NCBI GenBank assembly: GCA_023333565.1
Contig: JAJKFH010000801.1
Span: 868,001 to 932,000, forward strand
From: Puffinus mauretanicus
Taxonomy: Eukaryota; Chordata; Aves; Procellariiformes; Procellariidae
Direction of reading: 5' to 3'
Length of the DNA: 64,000 nt
Numbering within the stretch: the stretch's first letter is position 1; every line of letters begins with the position of its first letter. Below the pieces are notes generated by a model that was not told where the DNA came from, made no database searches, and saw only the letters and a program-made list of their open reading frames with translations. This document shows positions 30,832 to 42,582 of the stretch, piece after piece. A program made the position numbers and the translations under genes.

Positions 30832-33575
30832 TTATGTGGCTCCATGGATTGATCAATGGGTTAGTCAATATAAGAGGGTTTAGCATCTCTCATAAACACT
30901 TCATTTTGGTAGCTGTTGATCATCTGCCTAGGAAAAGGTTGCAAGACTCCCAAATGCATCTCCTGCATACATCTCACTCTGCTCTGAACAGTGGAGGAAG
31001 GGGTCTCTGAACAGTGGAGGATGCGGGGATTAGGCTGTGGTCTTAACAAGCAAGCAGAAGGAATGGCCAAATCTAAGGAGAAGGTTTGGCATGACCTTTG
31101 TTAAATTATCACCCTTTTTTTTGTATGTTAAGTCCAAGCCCAGGGTATGGTTGCTTTATTGTGCTTTATAGGTTAAAAGATACCTGGCATTTATAAATGT
31201 CTGACAGAAATTCAATAGTTACTGTTTATGTTCAAGGTCATGGACCTGGGAAATTGGAAACAACCCACAGCCAGAAGCGTGCCCTCAACTGAGGTACACT
31301 GCAAAGCTTTCAAAGAGAGGGTGGACTGCTTTTTATGTCTTCTGGAGAAGTACCTGATCTCTGAGTAATTGGTTGGTTCGTTTTTGTTTTCTTTAATGCC
31401 TGCATTGCAAATTACCACAGCCTTCAGATTTTCAGGGAAAAAAAGTCATTAAGAGGTAGCCATTCCACATTTGTAGGATGGTTCGCTGGCAGCATTTGCT
31501 TTAATTGATCTATTCAGGAGAGTTATGTTGGTAGTGTGAATATAATCGACCCACAGCAGATTATTATTTCTGTCACAGAGCTTCTCTGCAGATGTGATAG
31601 AAAGTAACTTTGGCAGAGGCTTACGGGCTTCGGAGAATCTCATCAGCCTTGAGCAGTACACATAGTTGTATGCTACTGAGATAAACATGAAATACAACAT
31701 TCATAAATACCAAACCCTTGGGCTCAGAACACCTAATGAATGTGGAATGTGTTTCTTATATTTAAGTCGATGTGAGGGAATGGTACATGCTAAGAGAAAA
31801 TAGAGTCCTATTCATGAAACATTCTTTGTACAAATGTGTATTTATGTTTATCCTTAATTAATACATTGCAGTCACATCTTTTCATATTAACTTAGGAAAA
31901 TTATTGACTCAAATACAAGTTATGTGATCAATCATATGTCTCTGACTGACAGCTTGCTAGAAACATTTGCATTTTATACCTGTATCATGACAGGTCTGGC
32001 AAATTGTATCTTACTAGCCCATTAATATTCAGCAAAATATCAATAATGTCCTTGTTGGAAGAGATTTTTTTTTTTGTCATCTATTATATAGAAACCAAAA
32101 CCAAAATTAAGTGAGATTTGGCTCATGAAAACACTGTACCTATAAAGAACAAACTGTGACTGAAATGTATTGAGGAGATTAATTAAGGAATCCCTCTTGG
32201 TGTTGGACTTAATACTCTAATCAAGTCCTTTCTGAAATCATGGCATGCATGTAATCCTGCATTTATGGTGGTGGTTCTACTAATAATTTTACAGAAGCTG
32301 TCATTTCTGACTGTATTCTCTTGTCTGTATTCTGACAATCCTGACTGTATTCTTTTCTGACCCACCATCAGTACATTGCCAGGAGGTTTTTTTGTATTTA
32401 AATTAAAAATGAGAATACAGCATGTGCAAAATCTGAAGTAAGCCGGTATATAAATCATTTAAACTGCAATGTATACCACTCCAGAAAGCGGTTTAGAGTG
32501 CATTTCTGAAAAGAAAATTGTTCAAAAAGATGACACCTTCTTATCCATAGATTTGTGGCTTCCTATGTTTATCTCAAGAAGATTGCCTGGTTTTGGTGAC
32601 AAATGCACTTTATTACTGTTGTAGCCAAGACAACTGCACAGCAAAGAGGCAATGAACTGTGCATTCAATTCTTTTCTTGTGTTATCATCAGAGTCTCTTT
32701 CCTGCCTCCAAGAAGTTGTGCCTGTGCAAAGCCATTGAAAACAGTGCTTCATTGCTAACATTGAAAAAAATGCTTCTGAGAGCAATTAAGGCTGAAAAAC
32801 TTTTGCCTTTGCTGCAAAATTAATTTAAGATTTCTGGCTCTTAGCTCAAGCCTTGCACACACAAAATAAGCTATTCGATGGAATGAGATGGTGCTTTTAA
32901 ATACACCAAGTAGACTGGTCTTTATAGGTCATGTAAGCTGGAGTCTAAGTTCTTGCAACTCATCAGATTTTGCAAGGCAATAATTTTGTGGTTCCATACA
33001 AATCCTACAAGTCTGTCAATGTCTTGCTGAAATCATATCCCCCTTTCTGTTCCACCTGACCAGAGAGACAGAAAAGTTTTCCCTCAAAAGGAGGCATAGA
33101 AAGAGACAGTTTACAACAGCACCAAGAGGTTGGCATTCTGGGTCTGGGACCAAAGGCTCTCTCTGTATCATCAGATGACTTCAGGGTCAGTCCTGGCTCC
33201 CTGATGATCCACACTGTCGTGCTCATTCAGGCTGAACACCACATCCTGGCTGGCCATCCTGGCAGGGTGACGGGCTCTGAGCAGTACTCGAGCTCTGATA
33301 TGTTGTATGCCAAAGCGTTGAAAAGGTTGGATCTATATTAAATCTGGTCACCTCCTCAGCACTCCAGCAGGCTCTGCACTCTCCCGTGTTCACCTGTGTC
33401 CTCCATGCACATTCTGTCACAGACCTCTTCTTGATGACCTTTTGCTGGCAACTCATTTCAGAAACACCACAGACTGTGAGTACTGAAGTCATAGAAACTC
33501 ACGTCTTCGTGGAGGCAGCATGGCCATACCTGAAATTTTGCCACTGGCAAAACCTTTAGGCACCAAGCTTTGATG
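30832..33575. other. Gene-free DNA, nothing recognised
   Basis: No exon or clear transposon. A 17-bp phrase CTCTGAACAGTGGAGGA is tandemly repeated at about 30982 and 31005. Short frames have no domain. Confidence 0.5.
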
Positions 33576-33650
33576 TGGGTGCAAGTTTTATCCCTGTACA
33601 GTACTCATCAGTCTCATCAATCTAATGAAAATAAATGTTCTAAAGCAAAC
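33576..33650 (+). repeat. 75-bp segment, copy 2, abutting the CR1 5' end
   Basis: Second copy of 30757-30831 at 93% identity, ending exactly where recognisable CR1 sequence begins. It contributes non-CR1 codons to the front of the reverse transcriptase frame. It looks like filler DNA added at the 5' junction during CR1 insertion. Confidence 0.8.
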
Positions 33651-35330
33651 ATCCTTTATTGGATGGGGAGGCGGGGCGGGGGGAACATTGCCACTAAGGA
33701 TGAGGAAAAGGCTGAGGTACTTAATGCCTTCTTTGCCTCTGTCTTTAGTAGTCAGAGTAGTTATCCTCAGGGTACTCAGCCCCCTGAGCTGGAAGACAGG
33801 GACAGCGAGCAGGATAAACCCCCCATAATCCAAGAGGAAGCAGTTAACGACCTGCTATGCCACCTGGACACTCACAAGTCTATGGGGCCGCATGGGATCC
33901 ACCCGAGGGTACTGAGGGAGCTGGCGGAGGAGCTTGCCGAGCCACCCTCCATCGTTTACCAGCAGTCCTGGTTAATGGGGGAGGTCCCGGACGACTGGAG
34001 GCTCGCCAATGTGACGCCCATCTACAAGAAGGGCCTGAAGGAGGATCCAGGGAACTACAGGCCGGTCAGCCTGACCTTGGTGCTGGGGAAGGTTATGGAG
34101 TGGTTCATCTTGAGGGCGCCCACAAGCCATATCCGAGACAACCGGGGGATCAGGCCCAGCCAGCACGGGTTTGTGAAAGGCAGGTCCTTCTTGACCAACC
34201 TGATCTCCTTCTATGACCAGGTGGCCTGCCTAGTGGATGAGGGAAAAGCTGTGGATGTGGTCTACCTGGACTTCAGTAAAGCCTTTGACACTGTCTCCCA
34301 CAGCATTCTCCTAGAGAAGCTGGCGGCTCACGGCTGAGACAGGTACACTCTGCGCTGGTTAAAAAGCTGGCTGGACGGCCGAGCCCAGAGAGTTGTGATG
34401 AACGGAGTTAAATCCAGTTGGCAGCCGGTCACGAGCGGTGTTCCCCAGGGCTCAGTTTTGGGGCCGGTCCTGTTCAATATCTTTATCAATGATCTGGATG
34501 AGGGGATCGAGTGCTGCCTCAGTAAGTTTGCAGACGACACCAAGCTGGGCGGGAGTGTTGATCTGCTGGAGGGTAGGAAGGCTCTGCAGAGGGACCTGGA
34601 CAAGCCGGATCGATGGGCTGAGGCCAAGTGTATGAGGTTGAACAAGGCCAAGTGCCGGGTCCTGCACTTGGGTCACAACAACCCCAGGCAACGCTACAGG
34701 CTTGGGGGAGAGTGGCTGGAAAGCTGCCCAGAGGAAAAGGACCTGGGGGTGCTGGTCGACAGCCGGCTGAACATGAGCCGGCAGTGTGCCCAGGTGGCCA
34801 AGAAGGCCAACGACATCCTGGCCTGTATTAGGAATAGTGTGGCCAGCAGGAGCAGGGAGGTGATCGTGCCCCTGTACTCGGCACTGGTGAGGCCGCACCT
34901 TGAATCCTGTGTTCAGTTTTGGGCCCCTCACTTCAAGAAGGACATTGAGGTGCTGGAGCATGTCCAGAGGAGGGCAACGAAGCTGGTGAAGGGCCTGGAG
35001 CACAAGTCTGATGAGGAATGGCTGAGGGAACTGGGGTTGTTTAGCCTGGAGAAGAGGAGACTGAGGGGAGACCTCATCGTGCTCTACAACTGCCTGAAAG
35101 GAGGTTGTAGCGAGGTGGGGGTTGGTCTCTTCTCCCAAGTAACCAGCAATAAGACGAGAGGAAATGGCCTCAAGTTGCGCCAAGGGAGGTTTAGATTGGG
35201 CATTAGGAGAAATTTCTTTACTGAAAGAGTGGTCAGGCCTTGGAACAGGCTGCCCAGGGAAGTGGTGGAGTCACCATCCCTGGAAGTATTTAAAAGACGT
35301 GTAGATGAGGCCCTTAGGGACATGGTTTAG
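33651..35330 (+). pseudogene. CR1 ORF2 reverse transcriptase, one premature stop
   Basis: One reading frame covers the whole RT and C-terminal part of ORF2 (about 560 codons). It is interrupted only by TGA at 34335-34337; the frame is unchanged on both sides. Landmarks: IATKDEEKAEVLNAFFASVF near the start; RPSQHGFVKGRSFLTNL; the first catalytic block YLDFSKAFDTV at 34263-34295; [19 protein letters not shown]; the second catalytic block FADDTKLGG starting at 34527; [19 protein letters not shown] in the thumb; and [19 protein letters not shown] before the normal stop (35328-35330). The catalytic aspartates are intact. ORF1 and the endonuclease are absent, so the copy could not have moved itself even without the stop. 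The first 75 bp of the longer open frame (from 33576) are filler, not CR1. Confidence 0.95.
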
Positions 35331-35420
35331 TGGGCATGGTGGTGTTGGGTTGATGGTTGGACTCGATGATCTTAGAGGTCTTTTCCAACCTTAATGATTC
35401 TATGATTCTATGATTCTATG
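33651..35420 (+). mobile_element. Young 5'-truncated CR1 LINE
   Basis: About 1.77 kb. It starts just before the RT domain (the endonuclease domain and 5' end are missing), runs through the full RT and C-terminal region, and ends in a 90-bp untranslated tail with TTGGACTCGATGATCTTAGA and three ATGATTCT octamers (35394-35417). Its GC content is far above the flanks. No target duplication is visible, as is usual for CR1. Confidence 0.95.
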
Positions 35421-37742
35421 TGATCTATGACATATCCCAAGAGGAAAGGGTGAGGAAAGGCAGGGAAGGGAAAAGGGGAGGGAAGTAGGATAAATGCAAG
35501 CCACAAAATTTTGAACATGCATACATGTATGGCTGGAAGCAAGAGACTGGAAGCTTTTGTACTTGCTGGCATGTGAGATAAATATGATACTCCACTGCCA
35601 GGCCTCCTGGCTCACCCCTCCCCAATCCTTCAGGGCTTCAGGGGATTGACCAAACCCATCCTGGGCCATGTGTGTGACAGGCATTTTGCAATGAAGATGT
35701 TTTACTATGAGAAATGAACTCTTAGCAAGAGTACAGGGTGTGATGAAGACCCTGGTTAGTGCCAGTCTTGCCAAGACACAGCCCTGACTGCTCTTGACCT
35801 AAGGCGGCCACCCAGGCCGTGATCTTCAGGGCACCTTCATCTCAAAGCATCCTACACAGGTTCCTCCTTGGCTGGCACTGCTGCACACAAACAGCTATGT
35901 CCAGGATGAGTAGGGATGCAGCCATAGCATGGAAAGACTAGCAGATATGTTGGGATGTCGGTCTTGGGGCCACCACAACCTCCAGTATTATTTTTGGAGG
36001 GCCCAATTTCTCTTGGATTTTTTTATTTGACTCTCCAGCCAGACTGATATTTAAATTTATCTGGTCTCCAGAATATTGTACTGGCTCATGGGAGGACTGT
36101 TTTAGCTCTGTTGAGTTTCAGACTCCTGCAGGAGGCTCGACTGAAGTAGAAAGCCTTCATTTAAGTCTGCAGAATGGTTTGTGGCCGCATCAGCTACACA
36201 CTGTTTACTGCTTTTCTTTTGTCTCCTTCAGGAGAGTGTGTTTAAGACTGGAGTAGCCCCATGTGAAAATGACTCAGTTCCTGAGTCCATTTCATTTGGA
36301 AACCACTGAGAAGCAATAAACCCAGAATCCCACATTGGCATTAATGCAAAACCACTTTTAAGAGCAGAAGTTGACATTATCAGGCGCCAACTGATGGCTT
36401 TTATGAACCACTGACAAGTGCTATTTGGGGAGACAATTCAGCATGTTAACTGTGTGTAGGGAGCAAGAAGCAGCGTTACCTTCTTTTTATCAGATTATTT
36501 AGCATAAAAACATCACTTTTGCTTCTCAAATGTTGACTTATTCCTCTTGCTGCTGCTTTACTTGAACAGATTAAGCCAAATTTGTCTGGGGTGCAATTTT
36601 GACTTGAATTAAGATAAAAACCACCTTTAATCAAGTACCTCATGCTCTGTAGCTTCCCAGCCATTTCTTATCTCTTATTTGAGATCTCTTTATTACCTAC
36701 CTCTTTATCATTTTAATTTTGTATCAACAATTGCCAAGATCAGTTGTTACTGTCCTCCCTGACCTCCTCCCTGATAAAGCAGATACTTTATCAGAAATGA
36801 TTTGGAATGGCCAAACTCTTTCAAAAAAAGAAAGCAAAGCTTTAGAAATACTTGTTAGTGTTTAAACTGGTCCCTAAAGCCTTTTTGGCAAGTGAACAGA
36901 GTTCTGTTTTTTAGACAAACTCCTAGTTTCCAGTGCTTTCTCTATTTCCATGCGAGTTCAATGTCTTGGCTGATAAAGTGACAGAATTCTGAAAATATTC
37001 TCTGTAGACAGATGTTTTCTCTCCTTGTAACCCTGGAGAGAAGGAGAAATTGCTCTGGGTGGCAGAGGGAAGCTCCCAGGGAAGTACGTATGGCTGGGTT
37101 TTGGGCTTTTGACTTTGCAGGGAGTCCGAGCATTATGCCTCTCACATGTAAGCTTTCCGGTAAACAGAAATACCAGCAGGGCTTTTAAAGTAGGTTTTAG
37201 GACTTGGCACAAAAGCAATATCTCCAATTTATTTGCAATGATTACTTTTTTTTTTTTGCTGAACAACACTAAAACCTTTATTAGCATTTGCCTTCAGATT
37301 TCCCACTATTGCACCAAGACAATTCAAGTGGTGGCAGTGGGATAACCAACTTTTGCAGAACTAGTACCATCTAAGCTGGGTCTTTGAAATGGAGTTGGTG
37401 ACTTCAGGCTGCTCCTTATTTCAGAACCTAGACTGGGCTATGTTTCAGAGAGGAAGAATTTGATGTGATTCCCTGGAGAGACTTATGTTTCAAGTTATGC
37501 AGTTGGTAAAAGAGGCCTCCAGAATCACCATCAACTTCAGAAAGTGCAGAAGAGTAGCTGAAAATAATTGTTATCACTGGAGGTCCCACTGCATACACCC
37601 CTGTTGGATTGGCCCTCATTTTCAGTGCGATGTGGTGGGAAATGTGAGAAAGAGTGTGGGTAACAACACAAGCAAACAGAAATATGTTGTCCTTGACCAG
37701 TTAATGAGATGTGCTGACCATACAGATCTGCTTTATACTTTT
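35421..37742. other. Gene-free DNA, nothing recognised
   Basis: No gene or clear transposon. A purine-rich patch (35440-35490) directly follows the CR1 tail. A poly-T run lies at 37247-37257. Confidence 0.5.
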
Positions 37743-37785
37743 TGAGACTTAGTTTCCTTCCTCTTCTCAAAATGAGTTGACAGAT
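37743..37785 (-). repeat. Possible MIR-like relic, antisense
   Basis: GAGACTTAGTTTCCTTCCTC followed by CTCAAAATGAGTTG follows the antisense MIR phrase 'cctcagtttcctcatctgtaaaatgag'. Very short. Confidence 0.3.
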
Positions 37786-38590
37786 CAAGGCACAAAACAA
37801 CCTCTCTGGGCTGTGATTTGGATTGCTATGGCTTGAGAGACATATTGCTGGGACCACGACATGAGCAAGACGCTAGAATACAGTCCTTGTGCAGAGACCT
37901 TTGAGTAGAAGCTGGTCTATTCCTAACGATACCCAAATATTTGCCAGCCTTCAGTCCAGGCACCAGGTACTTCAAAAACGAAAAACGGAGCAGCTTTGAG
38001 CTATTAGGTGTTGAAAGCAAATCTTAATAAATGGAACATTTGCGATTTTGATGTGCAGTATTCAAACTCTATGAGCCCCAACATGTCACTTTAAGAGCTT
38101 GTTTTGTTCTTGACTGGTTTTCAGTGCATTTGGAACAGGCTCTGAAAACGGGAGGGCATTATATAGATAGAGAGCTACAAGCAGTCCGGGCTGGAGAGAT
38201 ACAGAAAAATCTATGTGGTTTGATTTTCAGTCTGTGGTCCCCTGGAGGGAGGATGAGGGTAGGGGGCTAAGAGGGTCTGTGCTTACTTCTTAGGGATCCT
38301 GAAGGAGTAATTAGGAAAAAAAAAACCTCAGGCTAACTTCACTATCCAGGGGTTCCTGCCTCTGTGGGAAATGTCTGAAGGTCTGCAAATTAGAAAAAAA
38401 AAGAAGAGCTGAAAACCACTAAAATACAGCAACATTGGAACTGCACAATGTTTCTAGGCTTTGCTATGAATTCACTCGCTTCCAGAGGATGCTGAGTGAA
38501 TAATGTGTAACAAATAATTTATTTGACCTGTTTGTTTGTTTTTTTTTTTTTTTTTTTTCCTTCTTCTCTTATTCTGTCTGTATATTGATC

Positions 38591-38672
38591 ACAGTTTTCC
38601 ACTGTGCTTCTGGGCTTGTTTGTAAAATGAGGGCCCTAATGCTCACCTATCACAGAGCGGTCTTATGAGTAT
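38591..38672 (-). repeat. MIR-like ancient SINE relic, antisense
   Basis: TTTGTAAAATGAGGGCCCTA followed by ATGCTCACCTATCACAGAGC and GGTCTTATGAG follows the antisense MIR order ('ctgtaaaatgaggataataatgctacctaccttacagggttgttgtgag'). A 20-T run (38539-38558) lies just upstream. Confidence 0.55.
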
Positions 38673-41600
38673 AGCTGGGCGAACTCCACAGGGTCTGATG
38701 GTGCAGCCCAATGCTGCAGGCTCTTTGAAAGTTCAATGAACTTCAATGTTGAAGAGGCCAGGTGGGATTTGCCTCATAGAGCTGTGCAAACAGCCTCACT
38801 CTAGGTCTGAAAAGGCTTTTGCGGATGTTACACTGGGCTCTGTGAGTGTAGATCCAGCTTGTACAGATTCAAGGCTCTATGCAAATATTTAGAGCAGCCC
38901 TAGTCGCTAGGCTTTGTTCATTCACTCTGTAAAGTCCTCTTGAAGGATTAAAGGTGTTACCAGAGTGCATGATGAATTATTAATTCATAATAAATGTACC
39001 TAATTTTAAGTATACTCTGCACATCAAGAGGCCATATCAGCTATAAAAAAAGGAAAAAAAAAGGAAAGAATGGTACTTTGAACAATGGTGCATGCGTAAG
39101 GGCTGTATATTATTATTGAGTCATGTAGAAAACATCCCAAGGCTTGCTTCTGTGTCTCATATAAATAGGAATCCTGGGCTAATAGTAGTCTGCCAACCCA
39201 AGGGGTAACAATAGTCATGGCCCAAAAATCACCTGCATGACTTATTGACAGCTTGAGCATATGCTTATTTGAATAAACAGAGCTCTTCTTGATGGGAATC
39301 CCATGGCAGAAGGTGTAAGCTCTGGATTCTACAGTGGGTTAAGGAGAACATTCCTGGAGGTCTTTGTTCTGGGAGAGTTCATCGCTGGATTGGGACCTCC
39401 TCCATTGTGTGCATGAGTGTAATGGTGAAGAAGATGCAGTCTCATAGCTAATGCCAGTTACCTTTCTAAGGTTTCCTTTTTGGAAAAAAAAAAAAAAAAG
39501 TGTAATTTTTCCGCTTGTAACTAATTTTATGTAAAAGAGACTTCTATAGGATCAGTCCTCAAGAAACCACACCAGAAATTTCAGAGAAGCAGATCTTTTC
39601 TGAGATTTTTTATAAACTCTGACTAAGCTGGGTACATTATGACAGCAATCTCTCTGAGAGTACTTTTTATTCTAATCAGAGACAAATCAAGAGCTATAAT
39701 TAAAAAACAAGCGTGAAAGTTCACAGTATTTTTGTTTCTGTTTTTATTCTGTTTTATTCCAGTTTGATATAGGTCTATGTGGCTTCTTGGTTCTAATCTG
39801 AGCTATTGACCATTACCAGCCAAAGACTGCACCCAGCTGATGGGTTTATTAACAGACATGACAGAGGTCTGCGTTTGAGCTTGAATGTCTCAACTTTAAC
39901 TTCTCTTGACAATCACTCAGCTTTGCTCTTAAACAATTTGAAGCAATTTTTCCACAATTCCTGACTGCTGGTGAGCCAGCTCTATCAATATGTCTGTCTC
40001 TTTGAGGCAAAATGTTGCAGTTTGTTCTCTGTGAAAGAAGTCCTGGTACTATTTTCACTGTGGGGGGGGCAAAAAAAAGTCCTGCATAAAGTAACATGAT
40101 TTATCTGGCAGAGATATGATGAGGATGTTATTTTTAATGATAGCTAAAATAAAATGTGCAATGACTCTAGGAGGTTATCATTTGAGAATCAGAATCTCAC
40201 AAAGACAGAAAAAGGGCAGCATGAAAAATTGATCATAGGGATACCTATCTCACACAGAAGACATTTTTCAAAGGGGAACGAACACCTTTCATGCTTTCAA
40301 AGGGAGCCCTACCACTTGAAAAGGCATTTATCAGAGACAGGAAACAAGAGTACCATGAAACTTGCAGCCTGAAACTGAAAAGTGCAGAAACACTTTCCTG
40401 GTTTTGCTGCAAACTTGACATTTTGGATACGTTCACTGAAAGCTCTGGGTAAATTTGTACTAATCTTTGACTGAATCTGGGCAGGTTTATGAGTGTCCCT
40501 GTAGCCCAGGTAGTTGCAGTAAGAGAACATTTTTGTTTTCTGTATCTTGAAACATCCCCCTCAATATACAAATCTTCAGAGAAGTCCTGGCCTTAGCCCT
40601 GGTATTTGGAAAGGGTCTATGTGAGGTACCAGAAGTACTGCCTTTTCTCTTTCAGGGGATGCTAGACCAAAGTGGTCTAATTATTGCATGAAAGCAATGC
40701 CCATTAAAACTAGTAGAAGCAGAAAGCACTTAAGAACCTCAGAAAAACAGGTCACATACCTACATGTTATTTACATATTTAAAAGCCTACTTTTAGTTTG
40801 ATGTAATAAAAAAAGCTAAAATAAAACATGGACTATATCTCAGTCTGTTCCTTGATTTCATCCCAAAGCCAAAGACACACAAGTCTCCATGTCTTGAGTG
40901 CAATTCTGCTCTACCAACTCAAGTTGGTCAAGCCTTTTGGTTCAAGCTCAAATTTTTAATCTTTAAAACACAGTTAGATTTTTCCCCTCTAAGCACATTA
41001 GCAGTTGTGCTAGTCTGGGCCATAAAACTTCACAGATTTTGTAGCACTGCTGCTAGATCTGCTGTTAGGTCTCCTGGAAGTCTCCCAGGCACAGGACATA
41101 ACTGTGTGATATCTTAAAGGCTGTTACCAAATAGTGTTCCTGAGCTTGCTGTGAATACAGTTTGCTTCTCCCACTTGTACATCATATTTCTATTTTCCCT
41201 GTGCATTTGGTTTGGACTGGTATAACAATGTTTGCTGATTCTGGTGATTTTTTGTGTCAGACTGAAGGTGCTGGAACTTGAGTGTATTTCATGAATATCT
41301 AAGACTCTTTTGCATTACAGATAGATCAACACTATCTCAGCAAAAACTCCAGGGATTCATATCTCTATGCAGAGGGCAAGCACTTTCTTGAGCCAAGCTC
41401 ACGTTCTGACAGCCAATGGAATTAATGTTTTTGCTTTGCACACCACTGCCAGAGTAAGTGATGCAGCATACAACAGTGACCTGTAAGTTGTCCATTCATC
41501 ACAACCTGAACAGAACATTTTCATGGTGTTTTCTGTACAACTGGATAAATGGCTTGATCCAAAAGTCACTGAAATCAGTGGCAAGATTGCGTTACCTTTG

Positions 41601-42520
41601 CCAGGATTTAGGCCGAACCCACAGAGATTAGGGATTTTTGGAGGGCAGATATTTTTGTGTGGCCTTTTGAAATCTATCCTTTCAGACAGATATCCTACAT
41701 AGAATGTATGCTGAAAGTTTAACAGTACAAATCATCACCACTCGTTAGGGCCGTCACATAGAGATTCATAAACTGGTTTGCTCAGCAGAACTAGATACTT
41801 TATAGTCTCTAGACTCTTAAAGCCTCTTCTGGAAATAGATTATGTTCTTCTTGTAGTTCACACGTGACTTCACAACCCAGGGATCCATGTTCAGCTCACG
41901 CTGCTTGTGGCCCACTGATGGATTTACTCTTAAAGGTCATAGTTCACTTGCTATCATACAGAGATGAAACGTTACCCGTAATGTATGCATTTTATGGCAT
42001 AAGTAAAACAGGTCAATTGTTGGGCAGTTCCTAACACCTGTACTTGATACTTAAAAATTCTGTGAAGCTAATGATATCCCATTCAGCCCATGGCAGTCTG
42101 CATCCTGCTGTAAATAGAAATGGTTTACAGTAGTGCCTGTGCCTCATGCTCATTGCCGTGCCAGGAGTGGACTGCGTATGGACTCTTATTCATTGACAAC
42201 CAACAACATGGTTTTGACATAAATTGCAGTTTTGACATAAATTTGCTTTTGTATAGAACTCCAAAGTCAATGAATATTTACACAAGGCCAAATTCACTCC
42301 CAGGACAGTGCTGAACTGAATTTAGCACAGGTACAGAGAAAACAGGAGCAAAAATACACCACTCCTCTTCCTTTTTTTATGGTGTGAAGTCTGTAGACCA
42401 ATTCAGATCTTCATACAAGCTAGAGCATCTTCTTCAGAATCTTTGAAATCCCAGAACTGGTCATAGGAAAAAGTTGGTGCCTTCTCTCTTTGGGGTCCCA
42501 TCCCATTATTGGAGTTGTTT
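38673..42520. other. Gene-free DNA, nothing recognised
   Basis: No exon or clear transposon. A poly-A run lies near 39484-39499. Around 41560-41610 a phrase resembling 'actgaaatcagtgg...' may be another scrap of the repeat suggested at 7798. Confidence 0.5.
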
Positions 42521-42582
42521 AGAGGGAAAAAAGCCCTGATGGGTAAAAATCAGAGGGAAAAAAAGCCCTCACTGGTAATGAG
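42521..42582 (+). repeat. 31-bp imperfect tandem duplication
   Basis: AGAGGGAAAAAAGCCCT opens both a unit at 42521-42551 and one at 42552-42582; the second half of each unit (TGGGTAAAAATC, ACTGGTAATGA) is more diverged. Confidence 0.6.

Noticed and set aside
33857..34216. 119-codon + strand frame
   Set aside because: Overlaps the CR1 RT frame in another phase and has no known motif.
34452..35183. Minus-strand open frame of 243 codons
   Set aside because: Antisense to the CR1 reverse transcriptase; a shadow of GC-rich coding sequence with no domain of its own.
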